A stretch of DNA of 64,000 nt from Chrysemys picta bellii (lineage: Eukaryota > Chordata > Testudines > Emydidae), in the NCBI RefSeq assembly GCF_011386835.1, contig NC_088800.1, positions 53,473,439 to 53,537,438 on the forward strand, given 5' to 3'. Shown piece by piece: positions 34,887 through 45,837 of this stretch (positions are counted from its first letter, which is position 1; every line of letters starts with the position of its first letter). Below the pieces are notes generated by a model that saw nothing but the letters and a program-made list of their open reading frames with translations, was not told where the DNA came from and ran no database searches. Position numbers and translations under genes: made by a program.

Positions 34887-37800
34887 ATGGCCAGGCTCCT
34901 GAGGATGTTCAGGAAGAAGGCTCTGCAGGTGGCCCCAGAGCCTGAGGGAAGCAGCTGCCATCTTCCCCAGGAGCACAGCGGCTCCTCCGTCCCCACTGGT
35001 GGGGAAGGAGCTCCCGGCCAGGCCAGGAGGTGGAAGTGCCCAGCCTTCTGGCAGAGAAAACCCGCTCCCAGTGCAGGCGCCGAGGTGGGAGAGCCCAGGT
35101 CGAAATGGAGCTGGGCCAGGCTGCCGCTGGGCAGGCAGGACCCAGCGCAGGAGGGGAGCCGGGCAGGGTGACTCTGGGGTATGTTGTGTGGGCAGCAGCG
35201 GCCCCAGGAGCCCAGCCCTGATTCCCAGCAGGAGGCATCGCCCTGCCCGGTCACTGAGGACCTTCCAGCCTCCCCAGGGCAGGAGGTGGAGGATCCCTGT
35301 CCCACCACCAGCAGCTCGGCCCGCTCCCCATGGGACAGCAGCAGTGCCTGGGACTCGGGTAGCAGCGAGGCCGATGGGCGCCTCTGCTTTGTTCCAGGTG
35401 AGGAGTCAGGCTGGGCTCAGGGAGAGGTGAGGGCGGGGCTGTGAACACCCTGGGCCCAGGCTCTCGATCAGTGCTATGGGGGCGGGTCCCCAGCCCAGGG
35501 GTCTGGCCTGAGACACATGAACCCCACTGACACTAGATGCTGCCACTTTGGTCCTTGGTGCTCCAGTTGGGGGGAGGCACCTCTCAGGGAGTTCAGGACA
35601 GTCTGGGGGGGGTCTCTTTGCTATGGGCTCCTGAAGGAGTTGGGGGCTGAAGGCATCACTGAGAGGGGGAGTGTGGGGCCCGATCTGCCCTGGGTCCCGG
35701 TGGTGGGAAGGGGACACATTGCCCCACCGTGCCCCTGTCCTTCCCCCGAGTGGCAGCAGGGGTCACCCTGTCCCCTTCTCTCCCTGGTGCAGGGACTGCC
35801 AGGGACTCAGGGGACGAGGAGGAGGAATGGGTGGACGTGGCCACAGAGGAGGCTGCTCTCAATAACAGCCGAGAGCAGCTCCAAGGCGGAGAAAAGGTAC
35901 AAACGTACCCCAGCTGTGCTGGAACCGAGACTGTCCTGCCCCTTTCCTGCACCTGACCCCCTGCAGAGGGTCTTGTCCCTGATGATCCACCAGCCCTAAT
36001 GGGGACCTTTCTCCTCCATGATCTGGGACCCCAGAGGTGGGGGTGTCTGTCACACACCAGCCGGGTCTCCTCCCTCCACAGTCACTGTCCCAGTTCCTGA
36101 CCCTGCTTGTGGTGGAGTGGTGGTGATTTGGACAATGGACGAGTCCCCACTATTCCCCATTCAGGCCTGAATCCTGCAGCTGCTGTGAGGGGGCAGGGAG
36201 GTCCCTGGCTAACTGGCTCTCTCTCCCCTAACTCCACTCCTGGTGGGTGCAGGAGGAGGCCCAGCAGCTCATGTTCCTGTACGCCATCCACCCCACGTCT
36301 CGCTGCACAGCAGAGAGGGCAGGACACATTGGAGCCACACTGCTGCAAGGCGGCTGTGGCGGAGAGGATTGTGGTGAGCGAGACACGGTGCCCAGCAGCT
36401 GGAGGAAAGACAGAGACATGGGAGGGGCAGGGGTCTCCCCAGGCCAATGGATGGGGGATTGTTGGTGCTGGAGGGGCAGCAGAGGGCAGGGATTGCTGGG
36501 GCTGAAGACTGGGGAGAAGAGACGGGAGAAATTCGGAGAGTGGTCACTATTGGGCAGGAATCGGAGGAGCGGGGGGCAGGTGGGGGGATCCTGCTGGCTG
36601 TGTGGGGCCCTGGCTGTGTAATCTCCTCACTGGGAAGTGTCAGTGTGGCCCGAATCTCACACGCTCCTTCGTCTCCTTTGGGTCTCACAGGAGCTCATTG
36701 AGGAGCTGCCTGATAACTCTCCACCCGGCGCCGTCCTCGCTAACTCCCTGATTGCTGTGAGCAACCTCAGGTACCGAGACCCTCCGGCCCGGTTCCCCTA
36801 ACCCCAGTGCTGCTCAGGCCCAGGGCTGGGAATCACTGCCCCTCCCACTCCCAGGTCACCGCCCAAGGGTGGCTCCTCTGGCAGAGGTGCGGGGAAGGTT
36901 CACTCTCTCCTGGCTGGGCTGTTCTTTTCACTCCAGTAACATTGCAACGGCTTTGGGGAGAGGCTCACTCCCAGGATCAGATACAGGAGGGGCAGCAGGG
37001 TCCAGGGAACAGGTGCTATTCCTGCCCTGCCACTGTCTGTCTGAGAAACCTTGGCCTTGTCATTCCCTGGCTCGGTGCCTCAGTTTCCCTTCTTGCCAGC
37101 CTGTGCCTATTTCCCTGCAGTTTCACCTGCGTGTTGGTGCCAGTCCCATCCCCGCACTGCACAGTCTAATACCGGCTCCTCTCTCTTGCCAGCACCATGA
37201 CACCTGCCCTGGAGCCAGAGCTGGAGACCCACCTCCTCCGAGCTGCCCTGCACGCTGTCTTCACCCTGGGCACGGAGAAGGACACCGCCCAAGTGCAGGT
37301 AGATCAGCTAAAGTCATGGATAGAAGAGCCAGCTGTCATCCTGCCATGAATCCTGGCTAATTGCCTGCAGTGGGATGTGAATGAGAGAGGCCAGGATATG
37401 TGTTTGGGGGTCTCACCAGTGCTTCCCAGAGACCCCACTTCCCATCCTGTGGCAGGTGTAGCCCCAGTTTCCCTAACTCTGACCCATGGCTCTCCCTTGC
37501 TTTCAGGATCTGCCTAGGGTCTTGCCAGACCTCCTGGACGCCATGCTGGGGAACCTGCTGGCAGAGTCCCCAGACACCGACAGGCTCCAGTACATCTTGG
37601 AGGTGAGCCCGATGAGAGAGGTGGAGACAATTTTACCTTAACTCTTAGATCCATTTTCCAGTCTGTCCTCCTAGCCGGGCCCCAAGTGGGCATCCTTGGT
37701 CAGGGCAGTCAGTGCAATGCCTCCTTTCCCCACAGCACATTAACTACTGGATTGTGTCCAGGGTGCCGCGAGAGAGAGCCAGGGCCGTTAAGAGCAGCAC

Positions 37801-40419
37801 GGCCCTGCTCAGATTCACCATCACCCTCCCTTAGTTTGACATAAGTGACCTCTGACCCCAGCTTCCTGACTCCAGGCGTAGGTGATCTGGCTCCGACGGG
37901 CTGTAGGATCTGCTGCTGCAGGGGCTGTGGGTTAGGAGTGTTCCTCTTGGGGAGGCAGAGTCAGAGCAGAGAGTGAGCCTGGCTTGAGTCAAGTTCTTCT
38001 TGTACTAGTTAAGTGGTGACTCTGGGCTTTTAAGGGGACTGTGCTCCAGGTTCATGCCTCCCTGTCATCCTGGAGCAGCTGGGGAAGCAAGTCCTCATGG
38101 AGGGCCCTGCCCACAGCCCTGTGCTCCAGGCTTCCTTGGGGGCAGAGGAAATTAAGGGTCTGGCTCTAGCTCCTATCCTCTAGCATCTCCTGCAGAGGGG
38201 CTGAGGGGAAGGAGAGTCCTGGCCCAGGGGGGACGGGGAGCTGACAGGAAAATGCTGATGGAGTCCCCTCTCCCTCTCCCGTCCATTAGAACTCAGCGGA
38301 ATTCCCCAGGATGGGTCACCACATGGCACAGCTAGCTCTGTCCGTCAGTGACCCAGCCAAGGACATCAGCCGGCAGGCCAGGGAGGGGGTTTACCGGCTC
38401 CACCAGCTGCTGCTGCACCAGAGGGGTAAGGAACCCAGCTGGGAAATGGCACCCGCTAGAAGAGTGAGACTGGGACCCCAGCCAAGTTCTCTCAGACTGA
38501 CCCCGGCTGGAGGATGAGTCTCTCTATCTCTTTCTGTGTTCCACACCACGCCCTGCAATTCTGTTGGGCCGGGCACGCAGCGAGGACTCTGCCCACTGTG
38601 CAGCCACCAATGGGATTGGAAGGACACAAGCCCTGCAACCAGAAGGACAAATGTGTGTGTGTCTCTCTCCCTGTCACCTACTCCCTCCTGGGGGAAACCC
38701 AGCAGCTGATGGGGGACAAGGTGAGCAGCTGCATTAGACTCAGGAGATTGGGGCAGGGCCCAGGCCTCATTCCCATCCTGTGGCCATTCGCTGGCCTGGC
38801 ACAAGGAGCCTGGTGGGGAATGAAGGGGAGAGCAGGTGCTCCTGGGAAGGGAGATGAATTCACCTCCATGAGCAGGAGCGAGCCAGCTTGTCCCCGGAGC
38901 AGCTCCAGCCAGCTCTTTAGCCAGGCTAATTAATGACAAGCTTTGCCTCATCCCAGACTTATGTTCTTAGGACAGGGTGCTATCGCTCTTGGGAAGGGCA
39001 GGAGAATCCCCCAAGTGCCCTCTGCGAGACTCTCCTGTCCCACAGGGCCGCACCCAATTCCTAGTGGTCTGGTGTCTGTGTCACCCGAGCCACCACCCAG
39101 AGTTGCTCCCATCACTGGCAGCCTGGGAGGCCAAGGACTGACGGGTAATGGCGTCTGACCAGGCAGGGCTGAGGCACATGGGCAGGGGACGCTTGTCCTG
39201 CTGCTGGCAAGGCTTGACCCATTCTGGAGAGAACAGGAGGATTCAGTCAGCAGTAGGGTTACCATGTCTAATAAATAAAAAAAGAGGACTCTCCACGGGC
39301 CCTGGCCCCGCCCATTTCCCCACCCCTAGCCCCGCCCCAACTCCGCTCCTTCCCCGCCCTAACTCCGCCCCCTCCTCCCTCCCACTCCCAGCCATGGGGA
39401 AAGGGCTGCCCCAGCGCTACCGGCTTCACGATTTGCCGGGCAGCCCCCAGACCCTGCACCCCCGGCCGGCGCTTCCCCAGCGCAGCTGGAACCCGGGAGG
39501 GGAAGCGCCCAGCCGGGGGCGCAGCATCTGGAGGCTGCCCGGCAAAGCGTGAAGCCGGTAGCACTCGGGCTTTGGGCAGCCCCTATGCCTCCGGACCCTG
39601 CACTCCCAGCCGGGCACTTCCCCTCCCGGGCTCCGGCGGCGCAGGGTCCGGAGGCACGGGGGCTGCCCGAAGCCGGTAGCGCTGGCTCGGGCAGCTCGGC
39701 TCTTAAAGTCTGAGAGGGGAGGAGCGGAGCAGAGCAGCCGCGGGAGGGGAAGTGCCCGGCCGGCATTTTCCCGGACATGTTTGGCTTTTCGGCAATTCCC
39801 CCCGGACGGGGGTTTGATTGCTGAAAAGCAGGACATGTCTGGGAAAAACCGGACGTATGGTAACCCTAGTCAGCAGGGGCTGCTGATCCGTCCCATTCAC
39901 CAGGGCTGCCATCCTGCGGCTTCAGCATTAGTGGCTGGGGTGACTTGGGGAAAGGTCTCAACCTCCCCACATCAGACTTCACTGCTGCCAGAATCCCTCC
40001 TGCCCCCCCGCAACAGTCCCCTCCCTACCCAACCTGGGTGGGGCTGGAGGAGAGGGGTCTGAGAACTTGAGCTGTGGATTGGAGGTGGAACAGCTGTCAG
40101 GGGCACTGAGGGGGAAGTGGCAGGAGCTCCCCGTACAAGGAGGGGGGTTGCCACTGGAGGTCACTAGGAAGGACAACAAGACTCCATCCTGGGGGTCAGG
40201 AGGGGAAATCCATCCCTCAGAGGTGGGCAGGGGCTGGGTGGAAATGCTGCTGATTCCAGGGGCTGTTAATCCCCCCGGATTCCTCGGAGGCGTCTGAGTC
40301 TCAGACAGGTTCTCGTTCCCTTGCAGCAGGAGGACGTCACGGCCAATGTGATGCACCAGCTCCGTATCATGCGGCACTTGCGCCAGGTGCCCGAGGCGCT
40401 GCAGGGCCTGTGCCTCTGA
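34887..40419 (+). pseudogene. Maestro HEAT-like repeat (MROH) family gene copy, probably inactivated
   Basis: Ten exons are traceable: 34887-35397, 35793-35896, 36253-36373, 36691-36770, 37193-37298, 37507-37602, 37736-37840, 38290-38425, one ending at 38720, and 40327-40419 (stop 40417-40419). Family-typical peptides are KAAVAERIV, ELIEELPDNSPPGAVLANSL, LRAALHAVFTLG, INYWIVSRVPRERARAVKSS, EFPRMGHHMAQLALSVSDPA and VTYSLLGETQQLMGDK. Phases agree across junctions. Lesions: TGA at 35169-35171 in exon 1; exon 3 is 121 bp and needs a frame change near 36290; TAG at 37832-37834 where the family has Glu before FD; the exon-7 donor reads ATAAGT. The start of exon 9 is degraded. MROH proteins are HEAT-repeat scaffolds of poorly known role. 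Assembly error could explain single lesions, but four together suggest a pseudogene. Confidence 0.8.
39254..39868. mobile_element. hAT-type element with TAGGGTTACCAT ends in the last MROH intron
   Basis: Ends TAGGGTTACCATG and, in reverse, TAGGGTTACCATACG. Exact 8-bp duplication GTCAGCAG at 39246-39253 and 39869-39876. The inverted copy of this intron near 48720-48757 has a single GTCAGCAG and no element, so it acts as the empty site. The GC-rich interior makes Pro/Gly/Arg-rich frames without meaning. Confidence 0.93.
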
Positions 40420-40521
40420 GGCCACCAGCAACTCCCGCTCTCTGCTGCAGGTACTGCTCTGGCTCTCGGTAAATGGGGAGCTAGCGGAAGGGGAAATGGA
40501 GCCCCCTGGCACTCACAGAAA
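39876..40521 (+). repeat. Inverted repeat arm 1: last intron and terminal exon of the MROH copy
   Basis: Reverse complement of 48083-48750. Translating the same antisense frame in both arms gives 177 codons with 8 differences by my count, so the duplication is recent relative to the other repeats. A further stretch upstream (39232-39253) also matches beyond the hAT insertion. Confidence 0.9.
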
Positions 40522-40687
40522 CCCTCTCCCATCTCTGTGGAGCAGGGTCCTTTCCTCTGCCCCCAAATTCCTTCATCTGGGACAGGAGCTCTTTCCCTCA
40601 CACCCATTCCCCTCCCCCATTTCCTTGATCTATCCCCATCCCATTCCCCCTGCGCCCAGGCAGAGCTCTGCCTGCCCCATATGGTGC

Positions 40688-40793
40688 AGAAAGGCCTGTG
40701 ATATGCAGGGGGTCAGATTAGATGCTCTAACTGTCTCTTCTGCCCATAAAGTCTACTCATTTGTGAGAAACTGAGTGTAGCATTGGGAGCAGC
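40688..40793 (+). repeat. CR1 3' end in an inverted duplication (partner 42657-42763)
   Basis: 'ggcctgtgatatgcaggggg' followed by 'tcagattagatgctctaact' is a CR1 3' UTR in sense orientation. The same sequence up to 'gggagcagcctctgct' occurs reversed at 42657-42763. Confidence 0.8.
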
Positions 40794-40864
40794 CTCTGCT
40801 GTTTTACTGTCTAGCCGGCTTGCTTCCTAGAATGAACACTCATTGAGCGGGGTGATCCACAGGG

Positions 40865-41273
40865 AGTAGCTCAAACCTCCAAAGTGTCTGGCCTGCGGCA
40901 GGACATTAGCACTGCAGGGGAGGGGTGGGTGTGACAGTGACATCACAAAGGACTTTTGCAGGACCTCAACCTATTGGTCAAAGGTGTTGGGGAGGTGGTG
41001 ACCTCACAGAGAGATGCTGACATCAGCCAGGCAGGACAGGGGCACAGGGCCAGGGAAACCTCTGAGTCCCCTGTAGCTTTCCTTCAGCAAGTCTCCTTCT
41101 CAAGGCTCTCTTAGAGGACTGAGAGAGTATTAGGGGTCACGTACGTGAGCGCCAGGAGGAACCTCTTTTGAGTTTTCTCCTTTCTTTTTCCTGATTTCAC
41201 TAGAAAACTGACGTCCCTGTTTAGAAGGTAAGAGCCTCCGAGAGGTTTGGAACCTGTTCAGTCTGATCCATCT
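40865..41273 (+). promoter_or_regulatory. Second copy of the MROH-type promoter and first exon
   Basis: Direct duplicate of 32296-32702 with the TGACATCA, CTATTGGTCAAAGG and 'gtttagaag|gtaaga' donor (exon end 41227) all kept. No MROH coding exon follows on the plus strand; CR1 sequence and inverted blocks start at once. It therefore looks like the orphaned promoter of a tandem gene copy that was lost or rearranged. Confidence 0.6.
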
Positions 41274-41279
41274 GTTCCA

Positions 41280-41730
41280 CAAGTCCTTCAGTCCAATCCA
41301 CTTCCCTAACTAATTTCCTTAATTTTTTAAAGTTAGCCCTTTTGAAAAAAAAACCCTAGTCACAGATCTATTTTTGTTTACCCTTCCATTTAGTTTAAAC
41401 TGAATTAGCTCATGATCGCTCAAATCAAGACTGTCCCCTACAACCATTTCTTCTAAGAGATCCTCACTACTCACCAAAACCAAATCTAAAATGGCATCCC
41501 CTCTTGTTGGTTCAGCAACTACTTGGATTCCTTCACCATCAGCTATCACATCTAGGAAAATCTGAGCCCTATTATATTAATAGCACTTGTCCTCCAGTCT
41601 ATATCTGGGAAGTTAAAGTCTCCCATGATCACACAATTCCCATTAGTATTTACTTCATTAAAAACATTGAAGAGGTCTCTATCCCTATCCAAATCAGACT
41701 CCTGTTCTAACAGACAGCAAACCCCCCCCC
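41280..41730 (-). mobile_element. CR1-type LINE fragment (endonuclease C-terminal part)
   Basis: The minus-strand frame 41549-41319 reads VVAEPTRGDAILDLVLVS and LDLSDHELIQFKLNG, which is the end of the AP-endonuclease domain with its conserved Ser-Asp-His. A C homopolymer lies at about 41720-41736. Confidence 0.8.
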
Positions 41731-41885
41731 CCCCCGAAAGGCAGAGATAGAGCCCAGGAATCGAGATGGTGGGGAAATTTCATTGAAACCGTTTCTGACC
41801 GAAAATCCTATTCAAACTAAACCAGTTTGTTTCTTGAAATCATAACAAGTGGCAATGAAAATTCTTTGTCACAATGTGTTAAATT

Positions 41886-42645
41886 GTCTCGTCGCACTCA
41901 AAGATGAGACACTTAGATCTCAAAAATTAGATAAGATGCTTCAGTCTGAGCTAAGTAGATGCTGATCTTAACAATTGCAAAATAATACAATACAAATAAA
42001 ATAAACTATTTCAGCCATTCTATTATGACCTAATCTGATCTGAGTAAACATGATGGGACACCTCATCTTATGCACTGCTCCTAGTGACACTCTCCAATAG
42101 ACCCAGCAGTCCTTATTTCCAGGCCCCTTCACTAACCACTGCTGCACACTCCCTCCCACAGCTGGCAATTACAACCAGGCCCTCATGTCCGGTCCCCCTG
42201 CTTTGAGAGGGAGTGTGCTCCGCTGGAGTGATTGGAGTAGGGAACTGGGAGTCAGTACTCCTGGGTTCCATTGCTGGTTTCCTATTGACCTGTGGGACTT
42301 GGGGTAAGTTGCTGCCCCCTCTAGACTCTGTCCCCAGCAGTCAAATGGGGATTTCATACTTTCCCACTATTGGAAAGTGCTGGGAGAATCCCCCAGCAAA
42401 AGCTGCTCTGACAGTGCTAAGCAGCATCTGTTTGCTTGTGAGAATGTCCGATGGGACTGTGTCAAAAGCCTTATTAACACCAAGATAGATCACATCTACT
42501 GTTTACCCACCTCCACTGGGCCCCTAACCCTGCCAAAGAAGGAGCTAGGATTGGTCTGGAATGATTTGTTCTTGACAAGTCCATGCTCACTAGTCCTAAG
42601 AACCAAATTGTCCTGCAGGTGCTGACAAACTGATTGTTTAATAAG
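41886..42645 (-). repeat. Composite inverted copy of blocks X, Y and Z
   Basis: Contiguous here as X' (41886-42104), Y' (42105-42431), Z' (42432-42645). Read on the minus strand the order is Z-Y-X, whereas at the source it is X (32066) ... Z (33283) - Y (33641). The junction 'tccaatagacccagcagtcc' joins X' and Y' inside what are MIR flanks in the other copy. Confidence 0.8.
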
Positions 42646-42659
42646 CAGAGGCTGCTCCC

Positions 42660-43620
42660 AATGCTACACTCGGTTTCTCAGAAATGAGAAGACTTTATGG
42701 GCAGCAGAGACCGTTAGAGCATCTAATCTGACCCCCTGCATATCACAGGCCTCCTGTCTACCACAATAGCTACTTTTGGGGCAAACATATTCCGGAAAGG
42801 CATCTAGTCTTTATTAAATGACATCAAGAAATGGAGAATCCACCACTTTCCATGGTAGCTTCTTCCTGTGGTCAATCATCCTCGCTGTTGAATATTTGTG
42901 CCTTATTTGTCATAGGAATTTGTCTCTTTTCACCTTCCAGCCATTGGGTCTTGTTCTGCCTTTCTCTGCTCGATTAAAGAGCCCTTTAATACCCAATATT
43001 TTCTCTCCATTAAGGCATTTCAACACTTCAGTGAAGTCACCTTTCAATCTTCACTTGATAAGCTAAACAGGTTGAGCTCTTTCAATAGTTCACTAGAAGG
43101 CATTTTTCTCCAGCCCTCAGAACATTTGGTGGCCCTTTGCTGCCCCAGCTCCAATTTCTAGGACCATCTTTTTCAAAGGAGGACACCAACACTGGAGGCA
43201 GTATTCCAATAGCAGTCTCACTGCTGCTGTGTCACCTCCCTATCCTACTCATGGCTCTGCTCCTTCGTCTAATGATGGCTTTAGCCCTGTTCACCACAGC
43301 ATCACACTGGGAGCTCATGTTGAGTGGCTTCTCCACTATGGCCCCTAAATCCTTTTCAGAGTCACTGCTTTCCTGGATACACGTCCCCATTCTGGAGGTG
43401 TGGCCGGCGTGCCTTGTGGCTACGTATAGGACCTTGCATTGGGCTCTGCTCAAACTTGTTTTCTTTGAATGGGTCCAGCTGGCCGAATGAGGCAGATCGC
43501 TGTATATCACTGCCCTCTCGCCATCAGGAATTACCACTCTGCCTGTATTTTGTCACCCCCCAACCTTATCCGCAGTGATTGTATGTTTTCTCCCAATTCA
43601 TTGATAACAATTATTTTAAA
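42660..43620 (-). mobile_element. CR1-type LINE, 3' half
   Basis: Begins with the CR1 3' UTR in reverse ('taatctgaccccctgcatat'). Later phrases read as CR1 C-terminal coding on the minus strand (43537-43232: CKVLYVATRHAG, SSDSEKDLGAIVEKPLNMSS). It is 5' truncated and not functional. A fragment of its 3' end takes part in the inverted duplication. Confidence 0.85.
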
Positions 43621-44855
43621 AAATTAGTCCTTGAGAGCTTCTTCAGACCCTTAGTACCCAGGACCTGCTCCCCACAGCACAGTGAGAAAGGCCGTCCAGC
43701 CCTGCTGGTACATACGGGATAAGCACAGAACAAACACACTTTAGGAGCTGTGTTGTCCATAGGCTCTGAACAACATGTGGGGGTCAGCAGATTACAAATG
43801 CACGACAGACCTGTAGTGTAGACAGGTCCCAACTGTGTCTCGGTTTCCCACCCTGCTCTAAGTTTAGTCACAGCCTCCATGTCTTTTCCCCCGTGTCCCT
43901 TAACCCCACGTCACTGCAGAAGAGAGATTTTCTGGTAGCCAGCTGGCTCTCCTGCATGTGGATGTCGTTCCAAAAGACGTGCTCTGGCTCAGTCCCATGC
44001 TATGGTTGGCTGAAGGAACCACTTGGTGACATTCTAGGCCCATAGTTATACAGGAGGGGCGACTAGATGCACAGAATGGTCCTTTCTGACCTGAACCTCT
44101 ATCAATCGCTACATTTTCTGCTGCTAGGAAGAGAACTCTGAACCTATTTTCTCTCATTCACTTTCAGTCGGAATAATTTCAATCCAGGCCAAAGGATTTC
44201 CTCTTCCATTGTGTCTTCAGCACCTTTGGGAGCAACCAGTTACTGTTACCCACAGGTTTCCAGTTTCAACCTGTCCCAGGGTGAGATGGCCAGGAAAGGG
44301 GTTGGAGCTCAACTGCACCTGGCCCAGGTGATGCAGCTCCCTAGGGTGAAGGGAATAAGTGTGGGGGTCACGTGACAAGACGCAGCCTGTGACTAGGACC
44401 CAGGCCTGCTGAGAGATAGAAGGGCAGCCTGTGCTCAGCCAGGAGAGAGACCCCAAGGGAAGCAGGCATGGGAGGGGCTTGGAGCGTCCTTTAAAGGTCA
44501 GGGACAAGCTGGGAAGGGGCCAGGCTGAGCACTAAGGACAAGGCCCTAGGAGGGAAAGACAGGGCAGTTTAGGAGATGGGGCAGATAGTCCAGTTGGTTT
44601 CGGCTCCCAGGACCAGACACCCAGGGGTGAAGGTGATTGTCGGGGCTTCTGTCCTTCTTCCCCAGTGTAGATTTGATAGTGGAGAAGACTGATGCCGTAA
44701 GGGGGAAGTGAGTTACCCCAAGGTCACCCAGTGAGTTTATATCACGAATGCATACTCAGAAGGATCCAATAGAAACATGGATTTTCCAGTCTCTTCTTTC
44801 TAGGAGTCCCCAGGGCTAAGGTAAAACCCCTGCTGCCCCTCCCCATTCTGCTCAC
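43621..44855. other. Repeat remnants between CR1 and the inverted MROH exons
   Basis: About 44010-44115 resembles a CR1 3' end in sense ('ggggcgactagatgcacaga', 'ggtcctttctgacctgaacc'). About 44700-44745 resembles antisense MIR ('ccaaggtcacccagtgagtt'). The rest is not recognised. Confidence 0.45.
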
Positions 44856-45451
44856 CTCCAAGATGTGCTGGAGTTTGTCTGTGCTGGGGGGTGCTGTCAG
44901 CAGGATCGAGAGCTCGTCATCCATGTTCTCTGGGCAGGTCTTGCTCAGAGCCTGCCAGCGGAGGGAGACTAGGGGTCAGGATTATGGAACCTGGGGTGAC
45001 ACCTGCCAGGATGACAGCAGGCTCTGTAGTCCTTGCCCAGAGCAGCTCTCTGCAGAGGGCCTGGTGCACAGCAGTGTAGGGAACAGCCAAGCTGCTAGGG
45101 ATGGGAGCTGGGCTTCCTGGCAGAGTCCAGCACCCAAAGCCCAGCATCTGCAAGGAAGGGATTCCCCACAGAGGGGCAACATCATCTCCCACACACAGGG
45201 AGTCTCCCCCTGACACTTGATTCATCCTATGGCCTGTTCCCATCTCTGCCCACCACACTCCCAACTCAGCAGCTCCAGCTACCGAAGGGAGCACGAACCA
45301 GAGGCCTTCCTGCTCCTGGGACAGAGGAGTAGGTTGATGATCTACCTGGATGTGAGCGTTGGCCTTCCCCATGCCCAGGGTCTAGACTCCATTCAGGGCA
45401 GCGCACAGGAACTGCGATTCCTATTCTGGATCTAGTGGCAGCTTCAGTTTG
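44856..45451 (-). pseudogene. Inverted MROH-family gene fragment (two exons)
   Basis: Minus-strand exons 45451-45346 (106 bp) and 44951-44856 (96 bp) have exactly the lengths of exons 37193-37298 and 37507-37602 of the plus copy, with matching splice sites. The first reads ...QFLCAALNGV-stop-TLGMGKANAHIQ, with two in-frame TAG codons. The second reads ALSKTCPENMDDELSIL, then PPSTDKLQHILE, and is open. It is diverged from the plus copy far more than the 48.1-kb arm is, so it is an older family member. No further exon of this copy was found downstream. Confidence 0.75.
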
Positions 45452-45837
45452 CTGGCAGGAGACTGTACATGAGACCTTGCAGTTGCGGGGGTGACACAGG
45501 CACTAACATGTGCATGGGAGTTTGAGCAACAGGGCAGAGGCCTGTGTGGGGCAAGGAGGGCAGGGATTTGGGAAGCAAGAGCAGAGGATCAAACCCTTTC
45601 TTAATGTGGGTCGGGATGATCCCCATTTCAAAGATAGAGAAAGTGAGGCACCAGGTGGGAGAGTGACCTGGCCAGGATCACGTTACCGCTCAGTGGCAGG
45701 ACTGCAAACAACCCGTTCCCTGATCTCCTCTCTGGACGCTGCTGCCCCTCCTGTATGACCCCTCCAGCCATCCTCGCCCACAGGCCATCCCCACCACTCT
45801 CCAATACCAGGCTGTTTCCACAATGGAAGCAGGCTTG

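Noticed and set aside
39979..40512. 177-codon minus-strand frame conserved in both inverted arms (also 48093-48626)
   Set aside because: Conservation follows from recent duplication; the strand opposite carries the MROH terminal exon, which explains the only protein-like part.
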